NCBI GenBank assembly: GCA_963756605.1
Contig: CAVWOT010000003.1
Location: 186,001-250,000 of the forward strand
Reading direction: 5' to 3'
Length of the DNA stretch: 64,000 nt
Origin: Bog-159 sp963756605
GTDB taxonomy: Bacteria; Acidobacteriota; Terriglobia; Bryobacterales; Bryobacteraceae
Shown here: positions 58,237 to 64,000 of the stretch, one piece after another
Position numbering within the stretch: position 1 is the stretch's first letter
Layout: each line of letters opens with the position of its first letter
Translations under genes and position numbers: made by a program
The notes under the pieces: generated by a model
What the model saw: only the letters and a program-made list of their open reading frames with translations
Databases searched by the model: none
Told to the model about the DNA's origin: nothing

Positions 58237-59033
58237 TGCCGTTCGTGGCGGAGGTGGGCGCTGCAACCGAGCGCAGCGTGGCCTATGTAGGCGGTTTGGC
58301 GCAGCTCTTCGGCAAGTCTGTTCGCTTGCTATTCCTCTCGCCCCTGAAGGGCAGCCGTCTGGCCCAGCGCACGGTGCATCAGGCCATGGCCGCGGGCGTC
58401 GGCGCCCTGCCCATTACTTCGCTGATTACTTTCTTCGTCGGTGTCATCATCGCATTGCAGGGTGCCTACGAGTTGCAGCGCCTGGGGGCGATGCAGTTGG
58501 TGGCCAGCCTGGTTTCCATTTCCATCACCCGCGAACTCGGCCCGCTGATCACCGCGATCGTGGTCATCGGAAGGTCCGGTTCCGCCTTCGCCGCCGAGAT
58601 CGGCACCATGCGCGTCACCGAAGAACTGGACGCGCTCGAAACCATGGCGCTCGACCCGGTCGCGTTTCTGGTGGTGCCGAAGTTCCTGGCCATGGCCGTC
58701 ATGATGCCTTGCCTGGCCGTCTGGTCGGATTTTATGGGCGTTTTGGGCGGCTGCGTTTTCGGAATCGTGAGCGGCAACTTTACGTTCGGCAGTTACGTGA
58801 TCGCCACGCGCGATGCGCTGGTGGCGCATGACATCACCACCGGCATCGTCAAAGCCCTGGTGTTCGGCCTGGTGATTACCGCGGTCGGCTGCCAGGAGGG
58901 TTTTGCGACCGGCGCCGGCGCGGAAGAGGTGGGACGCTCAACCACCTCGGCCGTGGTCATCTCCATTCTGCTGGTCATCGTGATCGATCTCGTCTTTACG
59001 ATTCTTTTCTACCTGGCGCGGGGGGTTCAGTAG
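58236..59033 (+). CDS. mlaE: MlaE-family ABC transporter permease
   Basis: The 265-residue membrane protein has the MlaE/YrbE fold with five or six helices. The conserved region is ELGPLITAIVVIGRSGSAFA, AEIGTMRVTEELDALETMAL, DPVAFLVVPKF. The N-terminal segment contains an amphipathic stretch before the first helix. MlaE dimers form the inner-membrane core of lipid transporters linking inner and outer membranes. Its ATG overlaps the STAS stop, and mlaF follows after one base. Confidence 0.94.
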   Translation: MPFVAEVGAATERSVAYVGGLAQLFGKSVRLLFLSPLKGSRLAQRTVHQAMAAGVGALPITSLITFFVGVIIALQGAYELQRLGAMQLVASLVSISITRELGPLITAIVVIGRSGSAFAAEIGTMRVTEELDALETMALDPVAFLVVPKFLAMAVMMPCLAVWSDFMGVLGGCVFGIVSGNFTFGSYVIATRDALVAHDITTGIVKALVFGLVITAVGCQEGFATGAGAEEVGRSTTSAVVISILLVIVIDLVFTILFYLARGVQ

Positions 59034-59034
59034 G

Positions 59035-59844
59035 ATGGCGACTCCCGCCGCTCCCGGTCCCGTGATTTCGGCTCGCGATCTGCGCGTACAATACGGCGAC
59101 CGCGAGGTTCTGCATGGCCTCACTTTCGAAATCGTACATGGCGAGACCGTGGTGGTGATTGGCGGCTCCGGCTCCGGAAAGAGCACCCTGCTGCGGACTC
59201 TGGTGGGCCTCGAGAAACCGTCCTCCGGCGAAGTGCGCATCAAGGGCGTGGACATTACCAAGGCCTCCGCGCGCGACATGGATGACATCCGCAAGAAAAT
59301 CGGGCTGGCCTTTCAGGGCGGGGCGTTGATCGGCTCGCTGTCGGTCGGCGAAAACATCGCGCTGCCTTTGCTCGAACACACCACGCTGAACCCCACCACC
59401 ATCGAGGTGATGGTGCGCATCAAATTGGAACAGGTGGGGCTCAGCGGCTTCGAAAAGTACAGCCCGGCGGAGCTCAGCGGAGGCATGCGCAAGCGCGCGG
59501 CATTTGCTCGGGCCCTGGCCATGGACCCCGAAATCCTGTTTTTCGACGAACCCTCCGCGGGCCTGGACCCCATCACCGCGGCCGGCATCGACGATCTGAT
59601 CCTCGATCTCAAGAAAGCTTACTCGATGACCATGGTGGTGGTGACTCACGAACTGGCCAGCGCGTTCCTGATCGCCGACCGGATCGTCCTGCTCGACCGC
59701 GGCAACATCGCGGCCGCGGGGCCGGTTGAGGAAATTCGCAATAGCCAGCATCCACGGGTCCGCCAGTTTCTCGACCGCGTGGCGGATAACACGCAGGACG
59801 ACGACGTGGATCATCTGCGAATATATACGGACGGAATACGGTAG
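59035..59844 (+). CDS. mlaF: MlaF-family ABC transporter ATPase
   Basis: The 269-residue ATPase has Walker A GGSGSGKST at 43-51, a Q-loop near KKIGLAFQGGALIGSLSVGE, the signature ELSGGMRKRAAFARAL, Walker B ILFFDEPSAGLDPI, and the H-loop in VVVTHELASAF. It energises MlaE. The C-terminal extension after VRQFLDRVAD corresponds to the region where MlaF proteins dimerise and contact MlaB. That fits the STAS protein encoded two genes upstream. No key residue is missing. Confidence 0.95.
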   Translation: MATPAAPGPVISARDLRVQYGDREVLHGLTFEIVHGETVVVIGGSGSGKSTLLRTLVGLEKPSSGEVRIKGVDITKASARDMDDIRKKIGLAFQGGALIGSLSVGENIALPLLEHTTLNPTTIEVMVRIKLEQVGLSGFEKYSPAELSGGMRKRAAFARALAMDPEILFFDEPSAGLDPITAAGIDDLILDLKKAYSMTMVVVTHELASAFLIADRIVLLDRGNIAAAGPVEEIRNSQHPRVRQFLDRVADNTQDDDVDHLRIYTDGIR

Positions 59845-59854
59845 TGAGGAAAGG

Positions 59855-60874
59855 ATGGACCCCATGCGCGAGCGCACTCTGGTCGGCCTGTTCGTTTTGA
59901 TTGCGGTCGGCCTGCTGGTGGGAACGATGCTGGTCATCTCCGGCGGCGTCGGCACTTCCACCGTATCTCACCGCGCCTATTTCAAGTTCGCAGGCGGCAT
60001 ACAGTCTGGCGCTCCGGTGCGCTACGGCGGCCTGACTGTCGGCAAAGTGACCCGTGTGCGTGTGGATCCAGGAAACTCCACCCGCATTGAAATCGATATA
60101 TCGGTGGATCACGATGCGCCCCTGAAGATCGACAGCGTGGCGAAGCTCTCCACCCTCGGCCCGCTCACCGACAACTACATCGAAATCGGCACCGGCACCG
60201 AGCATGCCCCGCTGGCGCCTCCGGGTTCAGTACTGCCCTCCGTGGAGGCATTTGGCTTGCCCCAATTGGGCGACGCCGCGGGCAGCATGGTGCCCGAAGT
60301 GCGCAGCGCTCTCGAGAAGCTCAACCAGAACCTGGACGGCCTGCAGGTGACTTTCGCGCGCGCCAACGATTTGCTGAATGACCGTAACCGCGCGCACATC
60401 GGCGATTCCCTGAGCAACGTGAACCAGATGCTCGCCGATTCCCGCCCCAAGGTCGCAGCTTCGCTGGACAACCTGAATGGCCTGCTCGACGACGCGCGTC
60501 CCAAGGTCTCCGCCAGCCTCACGAATGTGCAGGAACTCACAAACAGCATGAAACCGCTTCTGGATCAGCTTAAGACCACCACGGCGCAGGCGAACGATAC
60601 ACTCGCTCACGTGGATGCCACACTCGCGGATAACCGGCCGGACATTCGCGCGTCGGTAGTTGGACTGCGCGATACGCTGGCCCGGTCGACCGTGCTGCTG
60701 GATCAGTTGAATCAGACAATGGATCAGAACTCAGCCAATATCGATGAACTGTTGGATAACCTGCGCATGTCTACCGAGAATTTGAAGGCCTTGACAGAGA
60801 CGCTCAAGCGCGCCCCGGCTAGTTTGATCCGTGGCATAAAGGTTGCCGACCGGAAGCCCGGGAGTCCGGAGTAA
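59855..60874 (+). CDS. mlaD: MlaD-family MCE protein with long helical tail
   Basis: The ATG at 59855 gives 339 residues. A membrane helix (LVGLFVLIAVGLLVGTMLVI) is followed by the MCE domain (YFKFAGGIQSGAPVRYGGLT, VGKVTRVRVDP, SVAKLSTLGPLTDNYIEI) up to about residue 125. The next 190 residues are helical heptads with repeated SLxNxNxLLxDxRPKVxASL units, which could form a long tube or coiled coil across the periplasm, as in LetB/PqiB-like or Mce proteins. It is longer than E. coli MlaD, and no MlaC is encoded. Confidence 0.92.
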   Translation: MDPMRERTLVGLFVLIAVGLLVGTMLVISGGVGTSTVSHRAYFKFAGGIQSGAPVRYGGLTVGKVTRVRVDPGNSTRIEIDISVDHDAPLKIDSVAKLSTLGPLTDNYIEIGTGTEHAPLAPPGSVLPSVEAFGLPQLGDAAGSMVPEVRSALEKLNQNLDGLQVTFARANDLLNDRNRAHIGDSLSNVNQMLADSRPKVAASLDNLNGLLDDARPKVSASLTNVQELTNSMKPLLDQLKTTTAQANDTLAHVDATLADNRPDIRASVVGLRDTLARSTVLLDQLNQTMDQNSANIDELLDNLRMSTENLKALTETLKRAPASLIRGIKVADRKPGSPE

Positions 60875-60884
60875 GAGGGCACTT

Positions 60885-61508
60885 ATGGATAGAGATATAT
60901 GCTTCGCCGCTTCGTCCCTTCTGCTGGCCCTTCCGCTAACGGTGGTCTCGCTGGCCGGCGCAGGCTGTGCCGTTTCCCGGCCGGTGCACTACTACTCGCT
61001 CCAATCGGCCGAACCACATACGCACCCCGAAAATCCGGCTGGCCCCACGATTTTGGTGGCCAACATCGCGGCGGCGGAATCATTGCAGGATGCGCGCATC
61101 CTCTATCTCACGGGCGCCAACCAGGAAGGCGCATACGAATTGCATCATTGGATGGAGCGGCCCAGCGTGATGGTTCGCGATGGATTGATAGGGGCGTTGC
61201 GCGCTTCCGGCAAATACCGGCGCGTGCTCGAGTCGTCCAGTTCAGCCATTGGCGATTACCTGGTACGCGGCCGGCTTTACGAGTTCGACGAAGTAGATAG
61301 CCAGGCGATTCAAACCAGGATCTCGCTGCAGCTCGAAATGATCGACAAAAAAACCGACCAGGTTATTTGGGATCATCAGTTCGAGCGCGATGAGCCCGCC
61401 GCCGGCAAATCCATCCCGGACGTGGTCGCATCCATGGACCGGAATCTGGCGCAGATGGCCGCTCAGGCTGTCGCGGAGATCGAAAGATTCTTCGCCGGAC
61501 AACACTGA
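60885..61508 (+). CDS. ABC-type transport auxiliary lipoprotein (PqiC/MlaC-replacing type)
   Basis: The 207-residue protein has a signal sequence ending in a lipobox-like AGAGC, placing the lipid-modified Cys at about residue 27, although the -3 residue is atypical. The rest matches the ABC_trans_aux fold (PF03886 type): RPVHYYSLQSAEPH, PTILVANIAAAESLQDARIL, HHWMERPSVMVRDGLI and YLVRGRLYEFDEVD. Such lipoproteins pair with MlaD/PqiB-like proteins at the outer membrane. It is the last gene of the operon; 149 featureless bases follow before the HNH gene. Confidence 0.88.
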   Translation: MDRDICFAASSLLLALPLTVVSLAGAGCAVSRPVHYYSLQSAEPHTHPENPAGPTILVANIAAAESLQDARILYLTGANQEGAYELHHWMERPSVMVRDGLIGALRASGKYRRVLESSSSAIGDYLVRGRLYEFDEVDSQAIQTRISLQLEMIDKKTDQVIWDHQFERDEPAAGKSIPDVVASMDRNLAQMAAQAVAEIERFFAGQH

Positions 61509-61657
61509 TTGGCGCTGCGCTGTAGGAGAGAGGGAGACGCCGTTTTTACCTGCACGCGCATCGCGACGGCATGAAATCGCGGCGCTACGCAGTGAGGGAA
61601 CAGCGCCCGGGCCTTCTCCGCGCGCAAGGCTCGTCTGCACACGCGGCCGAGAAGGCG

Positions 61658-62446
61658 TCACTCCAGCCGGAACATCCGGTCCCGATGGTGTGCGAGAAAA
61701 CCAGCATCCGGCGAAAAACGATCGGGAGGCGTCAGCCGTTGACCCTCTCGGCGCAGAAACTCTGACTCGATAGCCGGGTTTGGAAGATACCGCTTCAGTG
61801 CCGGACTGAGCACGAGTCTCATTTCGGCATCGAACGTGATTAGGCGTCTATCAAAGGCCCTATCGAAGTGTGCGGCCAGGCAGAGCCCATTTTGAGGATT
61901 CAAGCGATGCTGGGGGAATTCGCTCCAAGGCAAAATGTGGCTGGCCACGAGCAATTCGTCTACTGGATTGCCCGTTATGCAGCACCTCGAGTTATAGGCC
62001 GCAAGGACTGCCTTCCGGAAGAAGCTCTGCATGGTCCGCACTATCACGGTCACCGCGGCCTCGGTCGGCACGTCGCTCGGCACGCACTCCGCCTCGGGAA
62101 CCCCCGGCACTGGTGTGCTTTGCGATGGTACCGGATTTTGAAGCTTCGTTTCGCTGAGGATAGCCATCTCATCCCAGTTGTCGTGAAACTCGTTCCAGAC
62201 CAGCTCATCGTTGCGGCTGTGCCCCGCCAAACCCTTGACGCCTCGGGCGCGATGGGCTGGGTCCAGCGATGCAAAATTAACGAGCTTCATCGCCACACTC
62301 GATGGGGTCCGGCCGAGCAGTCCGGCCGCCCGGATTATCCTGGGATTGCGAGAATGTATTTGCCCAAACGGCAGAGTGAAGTACAGGCCGCAAGCCACCA
62401 CCAGCTCGTCATGCGACCAAGCGACTCTTCCAGTCGGCCGATTCAC
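61658..62446 (-). CDS. HNH_2-type endonuclease
   Basis: The 262-residue protein has an unassigned N-terminal domain with a helical, DNA-binding look (RVAWSHDELVVACGLYFTLP, GLLGRTPSSVAMKLVNFASL). A C-terminal HNH_2 nuclease follows: YNSRCCITGNPVDELLVASH, ILPWSEFPQHRLNPQNGLCL, then AAHFDRAFDRRLITFD. The H, N and H residues are intact. Similar proteins are solitary restriction-like nucleases, and no methylase adjoins it. Its ATG lies nine bases after the rpiA stop, so it is read with a metabolic gene, which is odd for a defence gene. Confidence 0.88.
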   Translation of the reverse strand: MNRPTGRVAWSHDELVVACGLYFTLPFGQIHSRNPRIIRAAGLLGRTPSSVAMKLVNFASLDPAHRARGVKGLAGHSRNDELVWNEFHDNWDEMAILSETKLQNPVPSQSTPVPGVPEAECVPSDVPTEAAVTVIVRTMQSFFRKAVLAAYNSRCCITGNPVDELLVASHILPWSEFPQHRLNPQNGLCLAAHFDRAFDRRLITFDAEMRLVLSPALKRYLPNPAIESEFLRREGQRLTPPDRFSPDAGFLAHHRDRMFRLE

Positions 62447-62455
62447 GCGCGCGCC

Positions 62456-63166
62456 TCAACCGGCCCGAGGCTTCGGCTGGCTCTTCAGCACCCGGACGCC
62501 GTCCGCGCCTGCCATGTGCACCTCTGTCGTTAACCCAATGAACAGCCCATGCTCCACCAGGCCCACTACGTGATCGAGCTCTCGTGCCAGCGATTCCGGC
62601 GGCATCGACGCCTCGAATGCGCAGTCCAGGATGTAATGACCGCCGTCGCTGATAAAGGGCTTGCCGTTGGCATCCAGGCGAAGCACCGGCTGCCCGCCGA
62701 GGTCGGACAGTCTGCGTGCGGTAGTTTGCCATCCGAAAGGCACCACTTCGAGCGGTATAGCTTCACTAACAGCCAGATGACTGACCAACTTACTGCTGTC
62801 GATCACGATTACCAGGCGGCGGCTGGCGCTCGCCACAATCTTCTCCCGCAAAAGGGCTCCGCCACGTCCCTTCACCAGGTTCAGGTTCCCCTCGTCCACC
62901 AGGTCCGCTCCGTCAATCGTCAGGTCGATATGCGGGCTTTCGTCTAAGTCCGACAGTGCGATTCCCAACGCTCTGGCCTCTTGAGCGGTGCGCTCGGACG
63001 TGGGGATACCGACCACATGCAAGCCCTCGCGGACCCGCCGTCCCAGCGCCTTTACCGCAAATGCCGCAGTGGTACCGGATCCCAGCCCAAGGATCATCCC
63101 ATCTGTTATCTGCGCGATCGCGGATTCGGCCGCGGCCTGTTTCAGTTGATCCGAGTCTGCTCGCAT
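62456..63166 (-). CDS. rpiA: RpiA, ribose-5-phosphate isomerase A
   Basis: RpiA interconverts ribose-5-phosphate and ribulose-5-phosphate in the pentose phosphate pathway. The 236-residue protein has the phosphate loop MILGLGSGTTAAFAVKALG, the catalytic and substrate motifs IDGADLVDEGNLNLVKGRGG and ALLREKIVA, and the C-terminal SDGGHYILDCAFEASMPPES. The length is normal. It is the first gene of a pair with the HNH nuclease. zwf lies 8 kb away on the other strand. Confidence 0.95.
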   Translation of the reverse strand: MRADSDQLKQAAAESAIAQITDGMILGLGSGTTAAFAVKALGRRVREGLHVVGIPTSERTAQEARALGIALSDLDESPHIDLTIDGADLVDEGNLNLVKGRGGALLREKIVASASRRLVIVIDSSKLVSHLAVSEAIPLEVVPFGWQTTARRLSDLGGQPVLRLDANGKPFISDGGHYILDCAFEASMPPESLARELDHVVGLVEHGLFIGLTTEVHMAGADGVRVLKSQPKPRAG

Positions 63167-63278
63167 TTCGTTCGGTATCCGAAACCATAGTTAAGCACGT
63201 GTAGCGCCGGAAATGTTCTCGGTTCCGGAAGAAAAATGACGCGCGAAGCTTTGGCGTCCGAATTGCGAAGTGTCAGGC

Positions 63279-63944
63279 ATGGAACAGAAGGCTGAAAGCG
63301 AACTGATTGCGGATGGACAGAATGGAGATCAGGCTGCGATTTCCGAGTTATTCAAACGGCATTACTCATCTTGCCTGCGGCTGGCTAATAGAATTCTGCG
63401 CTCTGAAGAAGAGTCCCGCGACGTCGTACAATCGGCCTTTCTGTCGGCTTTTCGACATTTGCACACTTTTCGTGGCGATTCCACATTCAAGACGTGGCTC
63501 GGGCGTATCATTGTGAATCAGTGCTTCATGCACCTTCGCCAACCAGAGCGGCGGCTGGCCTGGGTCGATCTGGACAGCCTCTACGAAGGCGGCTTGGCGG
63601 ATAAGCTTACGTCAGCGGCGCTAACCCCCGAAAAACTCGCATTGTGCGGAGAGATTGGAGCGGCTCTCGCCGATGGCGTTTCCAGGCTGCCGGAGCCGTT
63701 GCGCGAAGTGTTCTCTCTTTATTCCGGCGCGGGCCTGTCTCTTAAGGAAGTAGCCGGGACGCTCGGCCTCACCCTGCCAGCCGTCAAAACGCGGCTGTTT
63801 CGCGCCAATTTGCGGATGCGTTCGCACCTCCAACCGATGTGGTCGGACTTACGAATGCACGGAACAGCTTCGGCGCAAAGCTCGCCTAATGCGTCGCGCG
63901 CTCGCCTGAACACCGCGGCTGCCTCGGTACCGCCTGTCTGCTGA
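63279..63944 (+). CDS. ECF sigma factor (RpoE-like)
   Basis: The ATG at 63279 gives 221 residues. Region 2 is clear (AISELFKRHYSSCLRLANRI, RDVVQSAFLSAFRHLHTFRG, STFKTWLGRIIVNQCFMHLR), as is region 4 (LPEPLREVFSLYSGAGLSLK, EVAGTLGLTLPAVKTRLFRA). A tail of about 30 residues rich in Ser/Ala follows. No anti-sigma gene is visible before the window ends 56 bases later, so one could lie just beyond. It is unrelated in sequence to the ECF factor at 38 kb. Confidence 0.9.
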   Translation: MEQKAESELIADGQNGDQAAISELFKRHYSSCLRLANRILRSEEESRDVVQSAFLSAFRHLHTFRGDSTFKTWLGRIIVNQCFMHLRQPERRLAWVDLDSLYEGGLADKLTSAALTPEKLALCGEIGAALADGVSRLPEPLREVFSLYSGAGLSLKEVAGTLGLTLPAVKTRLFRANLRMRSHLQPMWSDLRMHGTASAQSSPNASRARLNTAAASVPPVC

Positions 63945-64000
63945 TGAGCTGTCCCGAAGGCGCACCAATGTGTCGAGCCGTAGGAGAGTGAGACCGCCAT

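Noticed and set aside
1..64000. CRISPR arrays, tRNA or rRNA genes, prophage modules
   Set aside because: I looked for spaced direct repeats, tRNA arm motifs and phage structural words and found none that I could support.

Overview
The window looks like the chromosome of a GC-rich, Gram-negative soil bacterium, most probably an acidobacterium of the Solibacter/Bryobacterales type. This is inferred from family content, not from a marker gene: GloVer-repeat and CRTAC1 (FG-GAP plus ASPIC/UnbV) secreted proteins, Tat-exported TIM-barrel and Gfo/Idh/MocA proteins, a propeller-type sensor, a Ser/Thr kinase beside an ECF sigma factor, and a WS/DGAT acyltransferase. I see no rRNA, tRNA, CRISPR array or prophage.

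Layout. 1-1169: end of a KdpD-like kinase and a KdpE-like regulator. 1246-8372 (minus): a compact histidine operon hisI-G-D-C-HAD-B-H-F-A. It is preceded by a 20-codon leader ORF with four consecutive His codons, an antiterminator arm and a rho-independent terminator, which together form a complete his attenuator. 8.4-12.1 kb: YgfZ, then two HtrA-like proteases with a LuxR regulator whose receiver is degenerate. 12.1-17.8 kb: CopD-like membrane protein, MBL hydrolase, a DegT aminotransferase with an internally scrambled frame, frameshifted secreted proteins, a TIM-barrel protein and MscL. 17.8-31.4 kb: mostly envelope or secreted proteins (FecR, nucleotide-sugar dehydrogenase, TonB-CTD, S41 protease, CRTAC1, HDOD, SYLF, Gfo/Idh/MocA, GloVer).

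31.4-38.6 kb: a decayed duplicate of a sensor gene start, two secreted proteins with related C-terminal motifs, and a 1063-residue membrane protein joining a propeller/Y_Y_Y sensor to a cytoplasmic Ser/Thr kinase, with an ECF sigma gene converging on it. 38.7-46.9 kb: decaying higBA, miaB, a bifunctional nuclease, WS/DGAT, a LytS-type kinase, ribA and a broken histidine kinase. 47-54.7 kb: DUF302, a DoxX-like protein with a probable CTG start, a sigma-54 activator, alpha-glucan phosphorylase, a catalase-family peroxidase and glucose-6-phosphate dehydrogenase.

54.8-56.6 kb: an intact IS4-type element with 47-bp inverted repeats, an 11-bp target duplication and a second, translationally coupled KTSC-domain gene. 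56.7-61.5 kb: a seven-gene operon in which a SpoIIE phosphatase, an RsbW-like kinase and a STAS protein lead directly into MlaE, MlaF, MlaD and an auxiliary lipoprotein. This suggests a lipid ABC transporter controlled by partner switching, because the STAS protein sits where MlaB would be. The end holds rpiA, an HNH nuclease and an ECF sigma factor.

The his attenuator and the partner-switch/Mla operon are the two most notable systems. Several apparent single-base frameshifts (13.99-15.7 kb, 30.08 kb, 38.7-39.2 kb, 46.2-46.9 kb) are either real gene decay or base-calling errors, and the sequence alone cannot tell which.
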